From an uncultured Anaerotignum sp. (GTDB lineage: Bacteria > Bacillota > Clostridia > Lachnospirales > Anaerotignaceae), in NCBI GenBank assembly GCA_944381385.1, contig CALWKZ010000073.1, forward strand, positions 1 through 43,684: a stretch of 43,684 nucleotides of DNA, read 5' to 3'. The position numbers and the translations under genes are program-made. A model generated the notes under the pieces. It ran no database searches. It was not told the DNA's origin and saw only the letters and a list, made by a program, of their open reading frames with translations. The stretch's first letter is position 1; every line of letters starts with the position of its first letter. Below, in pieces: positions 1 through 7,679 of the stretch.

Positions 1-2
1 AA

Positions 3-140
3 GAAAACGGTATGTATTCCATGACTTTGAAGGGCGCATTCTATTACCATTATTACGAGAATTTCTATACGCTGTCCTATATCGACAAAATGTGGGGCAT
101 CATGCGAAAGAAAGCGTTTCCGGACAGGATTGAACTGTAA
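3..140 (+). CDS. C-terminal end of an unidentified protein (possibly HemN-like radical SAM)
   Basis: The window opens inside an open frame that runs in frame 3 to a TAA at 138-140, giving about 45 residues rich in Tyr, Phe and Trp and ending in a basic tail (ending FPDRIEL). The aromatic pattern, with YYHYYE followed by SYIDKMWG, reminds me of the C-terminus of coproporphyrinogen-III-oxidase-like (HemN/HutW type) radical SAM proteins, but none of the catalytic CxxxCxxC region is in the window, so this is only an impression. The stop is followed directly by a recombinase remnant, so the gene end is intact and the scar lies downstream. The open frame is supported; the family is not secure. Confidence 0.4.
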   Translation, partial: ENGMYSMTLKGAFYYHYYENFYTLSYIDKMWGIMRKKAFPDRIEL

Positions 141-141
141 A

Positions 142-470
142 ATGAAAGCAGCAGCATTCATGAAGCTGATATCGAAGAAATCAAAAAAGAATCAGGAAGA
201 ACTATGCGAGGGAACCCGAAAAATCCTTACCTCGCTTGCCGTGATAGAATGACATTCAGCTCCGTAGGAACGTAGCCGATTTTGTGAAAAAATCGCGGTA
301 TGCAGATATACCAGCCTCACAGAACTCGTACTATACGCCCTCAGAGAGCTTGTAAAATCGGTTTAGGCTGAGCAAGCCTGGGCGGCAGACACAAACAGAG
401 AGTATATATGGAGTATGACCTTGTTGGCCATATTCCCATGAATGAACTGATAAAAGCAGAACAGACATGA
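142..470 (+). pseudogene. Degraded C-terminus of a large serine recombinase
   Basis: Three reading frames carry pieces that line up in order with the C-terminal part of transposon-type large serine recombinases (the region with DUF4368). Starting at 142, FMKLISKKSKKNQEEL resembles the coiled-coil stretch. Around 248-345, RRNVADFVKKSRY and then, one frame over, TSLTEL and YALRELVKS resemble the typical 'F..K.rrYTdl.eLtpyaLreLVk' block. At 408-470, EYDLVGHIPMNELI resembles the usual terminal 'YDlVGfIP.nEL' segment. Stops and frame changes separate the pieces and the catalytic resolvase domain is missing, so this is a dead remnant. It marks an old mobile-element insertion between the gene at the window edge and spo0A. 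The assignment rests on remembered family patterns; a profile search would settle it. Confidence 0.5.
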
Positions 471-488
471 TCGAAATCATGTCTGTTC
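459..488. repeat. Perfect 12-bp inverted repeat with 6-nt loop
   Basis: GAACAGACATGA (459-470) and TCATGTCTGTTC (477-488) are perfectly complementary around TCGAAA. The left arm contains the stop codon of the last recombinase piece. There is no T-run on the plus strand; on the minus strand a short TTTTA follows. It could be the old terminator of the recombinase or part of the element's end. Confidence 0.6.
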
Positions 489-519
489 AAGGAAATTCAC
501 ATAGTATTGTTTTACGACT

Positions 520-548
520 GCCGGGCATTTTCGCCGGCTTTTTCTTTT
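520..548 (+). terminator. Intrinsic terminator downstream of the recombinase remnant
   Basis: GCCGG (520-524) pairs with CCGGC (534-538) around a 9-nt loop and is followed by a T-rich tract at 539-548. It separates the remnant from the spo0A promoter region. Confidence 0.55.
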
Positions 549-650
549 GGGCCAAGAGGAGTACGAAATGCACATTTTGAGGTATAAAGGGAGCGGATAT
601 TTTTTTCTGTGCCGCTGGAGGGAGGGAAGAGGCATCCGGAGGAAACCCAC

Positions 651-679
651 TGGAAGGGCAAAGACTGTCATATTATAAT
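651..679 (+). promoter_or_regulatory. Candidate promoter for spo0A
   Basis: A perfect TATAAT lies at 674-679, 45 bases before the first possible start codon of spo0A. The hexamer 17 bp upstream (TGGAAG, 651-656) matches the -35 consensus poorly, so activator help or another sigma factor is possible. Confidence 0.4.
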
Positions 680-724
680 GAATTTTGCAGAACGGAGAAG
701 GGAAGCTCCGGGAAAAAATAAGAA

Positions 725-1543
725 ATGGGGGTCCAAATGATGGAACAAAGAAAGGTAAGTGTAGTAATCGGGGACAGGGATCTTTTCTATTCCCAAAGGC
801 TCAAGTATTCTCTGGAACGCCGGGGCAGTCTCCATGTCGTGGGGATGACAGACAATGGCCCGGAGTTATTGGAGATCATCCGCAGGCACCGGCCGGATGT
901 AGTACTGATGGATGTGCTGTTGGGGGAAAGGGACGGTTTTTGGGTGCTGGAGCGGATCAAGGACAGCGGCAGCCTTTGCATTATGGTTTCGGCCATAGAC
1001 AATGATGTGCTGGTTCGCAGGGCCATTACCCTGGGCGCCGCCTATTATATGGCAAAGCCCATCCAGGGGGATCTTTTGCTGGAGCGGATAGAGCAGTTGT
1101 TGGATATTCGGGGAGAACGGAAGGAGCTGCTGCGGAGCCAGAAAACGGAGGAGCCTTTGACCGTTGTGAAAAGAGATCCTTGGGAAGGGCTGGAGGCGGA
1201 GGTATCCGTCTGCCTGAGCCGTATGGGGATTTCGGCGGGGCTGAAGGGATACCATTTCGTCAGACAGGCGGTGATGATGGCGGTAGAGGACCAGGAGGTC
1301 CTGACAGGGATCACCAAAGGTCTGTACCCGGATATTGCCAAAATGTATAAAACGACCGCCAGTAAAGTGGAGCGGGCCATCCGCCATGCCGTTTCGGCGG
1401 CGTGGAAAGCCAACGGTCAGCAGGTGTATTTTGAGATTTCCGGATGCTTGATGGCGGAAAAGCCTACCAATGGTCAGTTTATCGCTGTGATGGCGGAATA
1501 TTTTCGTATTAAGAACAGAGCGGCAATTCCTAAAATTGGATAA
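725..1543 (+). CDS. spo0A: Spo0A, master regulator of sporulation / stationary phase
   Basis: A response regulator whose effector domain is diagnostic of Spo0A. The receiver occupies about residues 10-125, with phospho-acceptor D63 (VLMDVLLGERDG), the Thr position filled by S89 and the conserved K111. The DNA-binding domain (about 155-262) contains the Spo0A recognition helix SKVERAIRHAV and the KGYHFVRQA, ITKGLYPDIA and KPTNGQFIA blocks. The usual ADD acidic pocket reads GDRD (16-19), so one acidic residue is replaced by Arg. Three starts are possible: ATG 725, or 737 and 740, which follow a GGGGG ribosome-binding-like stretch; 740 would give the more typical N-terminus (MEQRKVSVV). SpoIVB, the usual upstream neighbour in clostridia, is absent: a recombinase remnant sits there instead. 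An intrinsic terminator follows, so the gene is probably monocistronic. Confidence 0.93.
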   Translation: MGVQMMEQRKVSVVIGDRDLFYSQRLKYSLERRGSLHVVGMTDNGPELLEIIRRHRPDVVLMDVLLGERDGFWVLERIKDSGSLCIMVSAIDNDVLVRRAITLGAAYYMAKPIQGDLLLERIEQLLDIRGERKELLRSQKTEEPLTVVKRDPWEGLEAEVSVCLSRMGISAGLKGYHFVRQAVMMAVEDQEVLTGITKGLYPDIAKMYKTTASKVERAIRHAVSAAWKANGQQVYFEISGCLMAEKPTNGQFIAVMAEYFRIKNRAAIPKIG

Positions 1544-1569
1544 AAATACATGATTTTGAATATTTAAAA

Positions 1570-1618
1570 CGTCTGCAGTGAGAAGAGGAGAAATTCTTTT
1601 CGCCGCAGACGCTTTTTT
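1570..1618 (+). terminator. Terminator of spo0A
   Basis: CGTCTGC (1570-1576) pairs with GCAGACG (1605-1611), with further pairing inside, followed by C and six T (1613-1618). Confidence 0.8.
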
Positions 1619-1746
1619 CAAATAAATGGAAGAAATAGCCAAAAAACTGAACTTATGGAAAAATATTACAGTAAAGAAAGTGTAAAAATAAAGAAAACAG
1701 ACAGTTCTTAACAGGAATTTTATAGATTCTTTTGGGAGAGAATATT

Positions 1747-1752
1747 TATAAT
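1747..1752 (+). promoter_or_regulatory. -10 element upstream of the 98-aa protein
   Basis: TATAAT at 1747-1752 stands 39 bases before the start codon at 1791. The -35 region at 17 bp spacing (1724-1729) is a poor match. Confidence 0.4.
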
Positions 1753-1790
1753 ATGTAATAAAGATACAGAAGGGAGAGGGGTTGTGCAGG

Positions 1791-2087
1791 ATGGAGCAGA
1801 AAATAATCCAGACAAAACAGATCAAGGATGAAAATGACCGCATATGGACGATGCGGTACTGGCTTTTGGTTCATACCGCAGAGGGCGGAGAAGTGTTTGG
1901 TGCGGCCATAGACCAGTGCGCAGCGGAAAAGATAGTGGAACGGGATGAGGTATTGGGTCTTTCAGAACGGAAAGAAGACGCAATGCTGTTTTTGGACCGG
2001 TTGTGCAACGGGGATGCAATGCCGGTGGAATTGGTGGCTCTGGCGGATGATTATATGCTGGAGCAGGAATGGAAGTATCAAGGATGA
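1791..2087 (+). CDS. Small conserved clostridial protein (DUF6514-like)
   Basis: A 98-residue acidic protein starting at ATG 1791, placed 9 bases after GAGGGG; an in-frame TTG at 1782 is directly adjacent to the same purine run and is less likely. The layout, a short beta-rich N-terminus (RYWLLVHTAEGGEVFGAAI) followed by a helical tail with LFLDRLCNGDAMPVELVALADDYM, resembles the DUF6514 proteins common in Clostridia, whose function is unknown. There is no signal peptide and no membrane segment. It has its own -10 element and a strong terminator, so it is a separate transcription unit between spo0A and a convergent small gene. The family assignment is from memory and moderate. Confidence 0.7.
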   Translation: MEQKIIQTKQIKDENDRIWTMRYWLLVHTAEGGEVFGAAIDQCAAEKIVERDEVLGLSERKEDAMLFLDRLCNGDAMPVELVALADDYMLEQEWKYQG

Positions 2088-2116
2088 TTTGTTTTTTGCA
2101 AATGTAGTAAAGCAGG

Positions 2117-2151
2117 AAAGCCTCTGTGATATACGGAGGCTTTCTTTTTTT
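2117..2151 (+). terminator. Terminator of the 98-aa gene
   Basis: AAAGCCTC (2117-2124) pairs with GAGGCTTT (2136-2143), followed by C and seven or more T. It lies between two convergent genes. Confidence 0.8.
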
Positions 2152-2163
2152 GGCGGAAGGCGT

Positions 2164-2424
2164 TCAGAATTTTTTCAGAAGCCATTGCTGGCTGTGGCTG
2201 TGATAGGTCAGCTCGTAGATACGTTCTATGCCGTGGATGGTGCTGGCACAGCGGTAGGAAAGTGTGGGCGTTCCGCCGAACATATTTTTCTCTGTCTGCA
2301 ATATTTTTCCGATTTTAACGACCACAGGTTCCCCGTTTTCTTCCATACGAAAGCGGACCGGTGTCAGAACGCCTTCTTTCGACGTCCAGGAAATCATATC
2401 AATTTGGCGGTTTAACAGTTTCAT
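2164..2424 (-). CDS. Conserved hypothetical protein, possibly SOS-controlled
   Basis: An 86-residue protein on the minus strand. ATG at 2424 is chosen because AAGGAGGG lies 7 bases upstream of it, while the ATG at 2442 has no such site. The sequence (starting MKLLNRQIDMISWT, ending QQWLLKKF) is beta-rich and has the pattern of a small conserved clostridial family with LTPVRFR..., a VKIGKIL segment, and an FE/YELTY segment before a Trp near the C-terminus. I do not know its function. The promoter is excellent and carries a LexA-like dyad exactly between -35 and -10, which suggests induction after DNA damage. The gene converges with the 98-aa gene and diverges from the zinc-ribbon gene. Confidence 0.75.
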   Translation of the reverse strand: MKLLNRQIDMISWTSKEGVLTPVRFRMEENGEPVVVKIGKILQTEKNMFGGTPTLSYRCASTIHGIERIYELTYHSHSQQWLLKKF

Positions 2425-2453
2425 GGCGCTCCCTCCTTGCATGGTATAGCTCT

Positions 2454-2482
2454 ATTATATACGAACTTATGTTCTTATTCAA
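2454..2482 (-). promoter_or_regulatory. Minus-strand promoter with LexA-like box
   Basis: On the minus strand TTGAAT (2482-2477) and TATAAT (2459-2454) are separated by exactly 17 bp. The spacer contains AGAACATAAGTTCG (2475-2462), a GAAC-N4-GTTC dyad close to the Firmicute LexA consensus CGAACRNRYGTTYC. A repressor bound there would block RNA polymerase. Confidence 0.6.
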
Positions 2483-2612
2483 GGGGGAAATTTTTGGCGG
2501 GAACAGTTCTTAGGATTTTCTTAAAAATGGAAAAAAGTGTTGTAATCTGCCAAAGGCTTTCGTATGATGGGAAAAAAGAAACGATATGGAAAGGAAAAGG
2601 AGGGGTTGGTAT

Positions 2613-2834
2613 ATGGACGCGATGGAAAAAAGAAGGTTTGAATGTCCCAAGTGCGGCCATCACGGCTTTGTGCAGGACCAGTTCCAGGCCACAGGCGGAA
2701 CATTGGCCAAAATGTTTGACATCCAGAATAAGAAATTTATCACCATCAGCTGCGAGCGCTGCGGTTATACGGAAATCTACCGGGAGGAGACGACCATGGG
2801 TTCCAATATTCTGGATTTTTTGATCGGTGGCTGA
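2613..2834 (+). CDS. Small zinc-ribbon protein (COG3478-like)
   Basis: A 73-residue protein with two CxxC knuckles: C11-P-K-C14 (ECPKCGHHGF) and C47-E-R-C50 (SCERCGYTE), the arrangement of a zinc ribbon. This matches the small 'predicted nucleic-acid-binding Zn-ribbon' proteins widespread in Firmicutes, with the central KMFDIQNKKFITISC block and the C-terminal NILDFLIGG typical of them. ATG 2613 is preferred because AGGAGGGG ends 7 bases upstream; the longer frame from 2586 has no ribosome binding site. It is followed by a terminator. The partner and substrate are unknown. Confidence 0.85.
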   Translation: MDAMEKRRFECPKCGHHGFVQDQFQATGGTLAKMFDIQNKKFITISCERCGYTEIYREETTMGSNILDFLIGG

Positions 2835-2868
2835 AAACATTTGTATATCCTGCGGAGAAAAGACGGGC

Positions 2869-2907
2869 GGAAGGAGTTCCTTTGCAAAAGGAGCCCCTTC
2901 TTTTTTT
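2869..2907 (+). terminator. Terminator of the zinc-ribbon gene
   Basis: An imperfect stem, GGAAGGAGTTCCTTT against AAAGGAGCCCCTTC around a GCA loop, is followed by seven T at 2901-2907. Confidence 0.6.
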
Positions 2908-3008
2908 GTCCGGAAGAGACGTTCCTTTGCAAAATCACGAAAAAGAACCGGGAGAAAACAAAAAAGGTGATGGTTTCGCTGTTTTTTGCTAAGGAGGAAG
3001 GAAAATCG

Positions 3009-3037
3009 TTGCAAAAGAGAAAGCGGGTTTGTATAAT
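3009..3037 (+). promoter_or_regulatory. Promoter of glnA (TTGCAA-N17-TATAAT)
   Basis: TTGCAA (3009-3014) and TATAAT (3032-3037) are spaced by 17 bp, 51 bases before the glutamine synthetase start. Confidence 0.75.
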
Positions 3038-3087
3038 AAACATATCTGTTTTTTCATGAAATCCAGCAGGAAAGAAAGGACCGGCCT

Positions 3088-5196
3088 ATGTACGAAAAAG
3101 TATCTATTCCCGAGATTTTCGGGATGAATGTATTTAATGACAATATGATGCGGGAGCACTTGCCCAAGCCCGTATATCAGGAGCTGAAGAAAACCATTGA
3201 GCGGGGAGAAATGCTGAATTCCTCCATCGCGGATATTATCGCCAACGCCATGAAGGATTGGGCCATAGAGCGGGGAGCGACCCACTATACCCATTGGTTC
3301 CAGCCTATGACAGGGATCACAGCGGAAAAGCATGATTCTTTTTTGGCGCCGCCTACCAATGGAAAAGCCATTATGGAATTTTCCGGCAAGGAGCTGATCA
3401 AGGGGGAATCTGACGCTTCTTCCTTCCCCTCCGGCGGCCTGCGGGCGACCTTCGAGGCCAGAGGCTATACGGCCTGGGACTGCACCTCTCCCGCTTTTCT
3501 GCGTGAGGATGCCGGCGGTGTGACACTGTATATCCCCACGGCTTTCTGTTCTTATACAGGGGAATCTCTGGACAAAAAAACGCCTTTGCTGCGTTCCATG
3601 GAGGCAGTCAGCAAGCAGGCCATGCGTATCCTGCGCCTGTTCGGCAATACAACGGCCAAAAAGATCACCGTATATGCCGGGGCGGAACAGGAATATTTCC
3701 TCATTGACAGAGAGCTGTATAAGCAGAGAAAGGACCTGATCTTTGCGGGCAGAACGCTGTTTGGCGCGGCGCCGCCTAAAGGACAGGAGCTGGACGATCA
3801 TTATTTCGGTAATATTAAGGAAAGAATTGCCTGCTTCATGCATGAGCTGAATGTGGAGCTGTGGAAGCTGGGGGTTTCCGCAAAGACCCAGCACAACGAA
3901 GTAGCGCCTGCCCAGCATGAACTGGCGCCCATCTTCAGCGACTGCAATACGGCTACAGACCATAACCAGCTGATTATGGAGGCTATGAAACGAATCGCCT
4001 CTCATCATGGCATGGCCTGTCTGCTTCATGAAAAGCCCTTTGCCGGCGTAAACGGCAGCGGTAAGCACAATAACTGGTCCCTGGGCACAGATGACGGCCA
4101 GAACCTGCTGGACCCCGGCAAGACACCTCATGAAAACGCGCAGTTCCTGGTGTTCCTGACGGCGATCATCAAAGGTGTGGACAAATATGCGGATATCCTG
4201 CGTCTGGCGGCAGCCAGCCATGGCAACGACCATCGTCTGGGTTCCTCCGAGGCGCCTCCTGCGGTGATCTCTATTTTCCTGGGAGATCAGCTGGTGGATA
4301 TTTTCGACCAGATTGAGCATGGGGAAGCTACCAGCAGTATCCAGGGCGGAAAGATGCGGGTCGGCGTAAACACGCTGCCTTATCTGAAACGAGACGCTAC
4401 AGACCGAAACAGAACCTCGCCCTTTGCTTTTACGGGCAATAAGTTCGAGTTCCGTATGCCGCCTTCTTCCGGTTCTATCTCCGGCCCCAATTTTGTGCTG
4501 AATACCATTGTGGCCGATGTGCTGGAGGAATTCGCCGACCATCTGGAAAAAGCGGAGGACTTCAATCAGGCGGTCCATGATCTGATCCGGGATACCTATA
4601 TTGCGCATAAGCGCATTATTTTTGACGGCAACGGCTACTCTAAGGAATGGAGAGAGGAAGCGGAGCGCAGAGGCCTGCCCAATATCACCAATACCGTAGA
4701 CGCCATTCCGGCGCTGACGACGGAAAAGGCCATTGCCCTGTTTGAGAGACACCATGTATTGAATCGTCTGGAGCTTCACTCCAGAGCGGAGATCAATTAC
4801 GAAGCGTATATCAAGCAGATCAATATTGAGGCAAAGACCATGATCGACATTGCCTCCAAACAGATCCGTCCTGCGGTGGTCAAATACGCCGGCAGTGTGG
4901 CACAGTCTTTGGCGGCTGTGAAAGCGGTCGGCGGGGATACTTCCGTAGAGGAGGAACTGCTGAAGGAAATCAATGAAAATATGAAGCTGTTCCATGAGGG
5001 ACTGAAATACCTGGAGGAAGTGGAAGGTCAGGCACAGCTTCTGCAGGGCAGCAGCCGTTCTCAGGCCGTATTCTGCCGGGACTATGTGCTGGCGGCCATG
5101 GAGAAGCTCCGGGAGCCGGCGGATAAATTGGAAATGCTGGTGGATGAGGATGTATGGCCGTTCCCGACTTACGCGGAGCTGCTGTACAATATCTGA
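3088..5196 (+). CDS. glnA: Type III glutamine synthetase (GSIII)
   Basis: Catalyses ATP-dependent formation of glutamine from glutamate and ammonium in the cytoplasm. At 702 residues it has the length of GSIII (about 700), not GSI or GSII (about 450). Recognisable blocks are the N-terminal [17 protein letters not shown], the catalytic strand [11 protein letters not shown] (197-207), [16 protein letters not shown] (263-278), the glutamate/ATP site [13 protein letters not shown] (322-334) and, further on, [17 protein letters not shown]. The start follows AAAGGA. It has its own strong promoter and terminator. Glutamine synthetase is the main ammonium-assimilating enzyme, relevant in an organism that releases ammonia from amino acids. 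No obvious GlnR-type operator or glutamine riboswitch was seen upstream. I am sure of the family. Confidence 0.97.
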   Translation: MYEKVSIPEIFGMNVFNDNMMREHLPKPVYQELKKTIERGEMLNSSIADIIANAMKDWAIERGATHYTHWFQPMTGITAEKHDSFLAPPTNGKAIMEFSGKELIKGESDASSFPSGGLRATFEARGYTAWDCTSPAFLREDAGGVTLYIPTAFCSYTGESLDKKTPLLRSMEAVSKQAMRILRLFGNTTAKKITVYAGAEQEYFLIDRELYKQRKDLIFAGRTLFGAAPPKGQELDDHYFGNIKERIACFMHELNVELWKLGVSAKTQHNEVAPAQHELAPIFSDCNTATDHNQLIMEAMKRIASHHGMACLLHEKPFAGVNGSGKHNNWSLGTDDGQNLLDPGKTPHENAQFLVFLTAIIKGVDKYADILRLAAASHGNDHRLGSSEAPPAVISIFLGDQLVDIFDQIEHGEATSSIQGGKMRVGVNTLPYLKRDATDRNRTSPFAFTGNKFEFRMPPSSGSISGPNFVLNTIVADVLEEFADHLEKAEDFNQAVHDLIRDTYIAHKRIIFDGNGYSKEWREEAERRGLPNITNTVDAIPALTTEKAIALFERHHVLNRLELHSRAEINYEAYIKQINIEAKTMIDIASKQIRPAVVKYAGSVAQSLAAVKAVGGDTSVEEELLKEINENMKLFHEGLKYLEEVEGQAQLLQGSSRSQAVFCRDYVLAAMEKLREPADKLEMLVDEDVWPFPTYAELLYNI

Positions 5197-5226
5197 TATC
5201 TTGTAAGACAACTGTAAAAATAAAAC

Positions 5227-5278
5227 AAAAAGCATCGGAATTTTCGTGGAAAAAGTGCGGAGAAACCGGTGCTTTTTT
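5227..5278 (+). terminator. Terminator of glnA
   Basis: AAAAAGCATCGG (5227-5238) pairs with CCGGTGCTTTTT (5266-5277) with one G-T pair; the 3' arm merges into a six-T run. Confidence 0.75.
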
Positions 5279-5673
5279 ATTGATTTTTCGCAGAGTAAGA
5301 GAAGAATACCGCAGGAAAAATTTGTCATACAAAGCGAAAAAAGAGATAAATGATTCATGAAAAATATTTAAAAAATATAGAAATTTTACAAATGAATTTT
5401 AGATACGGGAGGCTTGTCGGAGAAAAAATTGCAGAGAGTTTATGTTTTTTTTTCGATACTTATGAAAAAATATGTTAAATTTCTTGCAATGTCACATAGA
5501 AAGGGTTATAATGTATACAGAAAGCAGAAAGCATGAACAAAATATGAAAAATAAACAGATTGTTTTTGGTTAAAATGCATATAAAAAAATAGAATAAGTG
5601 ATGTTTTGTTCAAATAGTATAATTTAAAGACTAAAAATTGAGGTTGCTTTATCGAATTTGGAGGTGAAGCGGA
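5279..5673 (+). other. AT-rich intergenic region ahead of the vor operon
   Basis: No gene is visible. The region is strongly AT-rich and holds one good promoter (5484-5512) and a second TATAAT at 5618-5623 with a weak -35. The expected transcript leader of about 155 nt shows no convincing stable hairpin. A 15-base sequence here (5471-5485) recurs upstream of pstS. Confidence 0.5.
5484..5512 (+). promoter_or_regulatory. Promoter of the vor operon (TTGCAA-N17-TATAAT)
   Basis: TTGCAA (5484-5489) and TATAAT (5507-5512) with 17 bp between them, about 160 bases before the first gene of the operon. Confidence 0.7.
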
Positions 5674-6354
5674 ATGGTTTTAGATGATAAAAGAGTTCGC
5701 ATCATTACTGGTCACTACGGCAGCGGCAAAACGGAGTTCGCGGTCAACTATGTCACACAGCTGAGAAAGCAGACGGAGCAGAAGGTTGCCATTGCCGATT
5801 TGGATATCGTAAATGTTTATTTCCGTTCCCGGGAGAAAAAGAAGGAACTGGAAGAACAGGGGATCATGGTAATTGCTTCCTCTCTGGAAGGCTCCGGCGT
5901 GGATGTTCCCGCCGTCTCAGGCGCGATGACGATGCCTGTGACCAATAAGGAGTTCCAGTATGTGGTGGATCTGGGCGGCAATGACGTAGGCACTCTGGTT
6001 CTGGGCAGAATGAAGCCCCTTCTGGACCCGGCGGAAACTGAATTTTTTATGGTAGTCAATACATATCGTCCCAATACCTCTACACCGGAAGGCGTCATCG
6101 AGCAGATGGAAAATCTGGAGTACGCGTCGGGACTGAAAGTGACTGGCTTCATCAATAACACAAATCTGGTTCGGGAAACGACGGCCCAGTGCCTTGCCGA
6201 AGGAGACGCGATATTGAGAGAAGTAACCAAACGCACAGGCGTCCCTGTGAAGTATGTTTCTTATGTCGAGGAGCTCTTGACAGAAGAACTGCCGGAAGGG
6301 CTTGCTGGGGAATTGTTCCCCATGAAGTTTAATATGCGGAAAACCTGGATGTAA
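5674..6354 (+). CDS. P-loop ATPase of the vor operon (MinD/CobQ-like)
   Basis: A 226-residue soluble ATP-binding protein. The Walker A motif GHYGSGKT (13-20) is followed by IADLDIVNVYFRSRE (about 41-55), where DLD resembles the switch Asp of MinD/ParA/ArsA-type ATPases. VVDLGGND (about 97-104) is a plausible Walker B strand. It starts at ATG 5674 after GGAGGTGAAGCGGA and is the first gene of a tight cluster: 29 bases separate it from the ferredoxin gene. Proteins of this type often precede 2-oxoacid:ferredoxin oxidoreductase genes in Firmicutes, but as far as I know the role is undefined. Delivery or insertion of an iron-sulfur cluster is a natural guess from the similarity to Mrp/NBP35-type ATPases. 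The fold is secure, the role is inference. Confidence 0.85.
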   Translation: MVLDDKRVRIITGHYGSGKTEFAVNYVTQLRKQTEQKVAIADLDIVNVYFRSREKKKELEEQGIMVIASSLEGSGVDVPAVSGAMTMPVTNKEFQYVVDLGGNDVGTLVLGRMKPLLDPAETEFFMVVNTYRPNTSTPEGVIEQMENLEYASGLKVTGFINNTNLVRETTAQCLAEGDAILREVTKRTGVPVKYVSYVEELLTEELPEGLAGELFPMKFNMRKTWM

Positions 6355-6383
6355 ATTCAAATATTTATGGAGGTGTATTTTGA

Positions 6384-6599
6384 ATGGCAAAAGGTAGAGT
6401 AACAATCAATGAAGTGATTTGCAAGGGTTGTGGACTTTGCGTATCTGTTTGTCCTAAGAACGTACTGGCTCTTTCGACAACAAAGATCAATCCCGCAGGC
6501 TACAATCCCGCAGAAATGGTAAGCGACGACTGTATCGCTTGCACAAGCTGCGCGAAAATGTGTCCTGACTGCGCAATCACAGTAGAAAAGCTCGACTGA
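6384..6599 (+). CDS. 2-oxoacid:ferredoxin oxidoreductase, 4Fe-4S subunit
   Basis: A 71-residue two-cluster ferredoxin. The first motif is CKGCGLCVSVCP and the second is CIACTSCAKMCP, each CxxCxxCxxxCP, so the protein should bind two [4Fe-4S] clusters. It is the electron-transfer subunit (delta, VorD/KorD type) of the oxidoreductase encoded by the next three genes and would pass electrons from the TPP site to external ferredoxin. The ribosome binding site GGAGGT lies upstream of ATG 6384. The gap to vorB is 21 bases, which indicates co-translation. Confidence 0.93.
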   Translation: MAKGRVTINEVICKGCGLCVSVCPKNVLALSTTKINPAGYNPAEMVSDDCIACTSCAKMCPDCAITVEKLD

Positions 6600-6620
6600 T
6601 CAAGGGAGGAGGAACAATCA

Positions 6621-7679
6621 ATGGCAAAGGTTTTAATGAAAGGCAACGAAGCAGTTGGCAAAGCAGCGATTGAGGCGGGTTGCAGATATTTCTTTGGTTA
6701 TCCCATCACTCCTCAGAGCGAAGTGCCCGAATATTTATCCGATGAACTGCCCAAGGTAGGCGGTACATTCGTACAGGCAGAATCCGAAGTAGCGGCAATC
6801 AACATGGTTTACGGCGCGGCAGCAGCAGGCGCACGTGTTCTGACCAGCTCTTCCTCTCCTGGTATTGCGCTGAAACAGGAAGGTATTGGTTACATCTCTA
6901 ACGCAGGTCTTCCCGCAGTCGTTATCAACATGATGCGCGGCGGCCCGGGCCTGGGTACCATTCAGCCCGGTCAGGCTGACTATAACATGGCAGTAAAGGG
7001 CGGTTCCAACGGTGACTACCACAACGTAGTACTGGCTCCCGCATCCGTACAGGAAGCTGTTGACATGGTTATGGAAGCATTTGATATCGCTGATATGTAT
7101 GGCACACCTGTTATCGTTCTGGCAGACGGTCTGATCGGCCAGATGATGGAACCCGTAGAATTCAACTACGTTCCCAGAGAAGGCATCCCCGCAAAGACAT
7201 GGGCGCTGACAGGCAAAGGCAAAGGCGAAAGACACAACATCAAGAACCTGGTTATCGATCCCGACGATTGTGAAGATTGGAACCATGAACACTTTGAAGT
7301 ATACGAAAAGATCGAAGCAAACGAACAGGCTTGGGAAGAATACCTGCTGGACGACGCAGAATACGCTTTCGTATCCTACGGCACAGCATCCAGAGTTGTA
7401 AGAACAGCCATCGGTTACCTGAGAGCAGAAGGCTTCAAGGTTGGTATGCTCAGACCCAAGACACTGTGGCCCTTCCCTCAGAAAGGCTTTGACAAATGGA
7501 ATGACCAGATCAAAAAGTATCTGGATGTAGAAATGTCCATGGGCCAGATGGTGGAAGACGTTGCATATGCCTGCAACGACAAGAACAAAGTAGTATTCCA
7601 CGGCAGAACAGGCGGTAACGTACCTACTGTTGACGAAGTGGTTGCATTCGGTAAAGAAGTTATGGGAGGTGGCAAATAA
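6621..7679 (+). CDS. vorB: 2-oxoacid:ferredoxin oxidoreductase alpha subunit (VorB type)
   Basis: A 352-residue subunit carrying the pyrimidine-binding half of the active site. The N-terminal GNEAVGKAAIEAGCRYFFGYPITPQSE is the standard start of this family, followed by QAESEVAAINMVYGAAAAGARVLTSSSSPG (about 53-82) and GPGLGTIQPGQADY. The short length and lack of fused domains fit the VorB/KorA group, so the substrate is likely a branched-chain 2-oxoacid or 2-oxoglutarate rather than pyruvate alone. It oxidatively decarboxylates the 2-oxoacid to an acyl-CoA and reduces ferredoxin. The stop overlaps the start of the next gene by one base (TAATG). Codon use is narrow, with many CTG, GCA, AAC and GTA, which points to high expression. 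Exact substrate not determinable from sequence. Confidence 0.93.
   Translation: MAKVLMKGNEAVGKAAIEAGCRYFFGYPITPQSEVPEYLSDELPKVGGTFVQAESEVAAINMVYGAAAAGARVLTSSSSPGIALKQEGIGYISNAGLPAVVINMMRGGPGLGTIQPGQADYNMAVKGGSNGDYHNVVLAPASVQEAVDMVMEAFDIADMYGTPVIVLADGLIGQMMEPVEFNYVPREGIPAKTWALTGKGKGERHNIKNLVIDPDDCEDWNHEHFEVYEKIEANEQAWEEYLLDDAEYAFVSYGTASRVVRTAIGYLRAEGFKVGMLRPKTLWPFPQKGFDKWNDQIKKYLDVEMSMGQMVEDVAYACNDKNKVVFHGRTGGNVPTVDEVVAFGKEVMGGGK

Noticed and set aside
477-671. 64-codon minus-strand open frame upstream of spo0A
   Set aside because: No ribosome binding site and no recognisable family; it overlaps the terminator at 520-548.
1713-1743. Possible sigma-H promoter (AGGAATT ... GAAT) upstream of the 98-aa gene
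   Set aside because: The spacing between the two elements is 17 bases instead of the 11-12 that sigma-H requires.
2989-5358. 789-codon open frame antisense to glutamine synthetase
   Set aside because: It mirrors the codon structure of the real gene on the other strand and has no start signal or family features. It is a shadow frame, like the other long antisense frames over vor, lcd, pct and ilvB.
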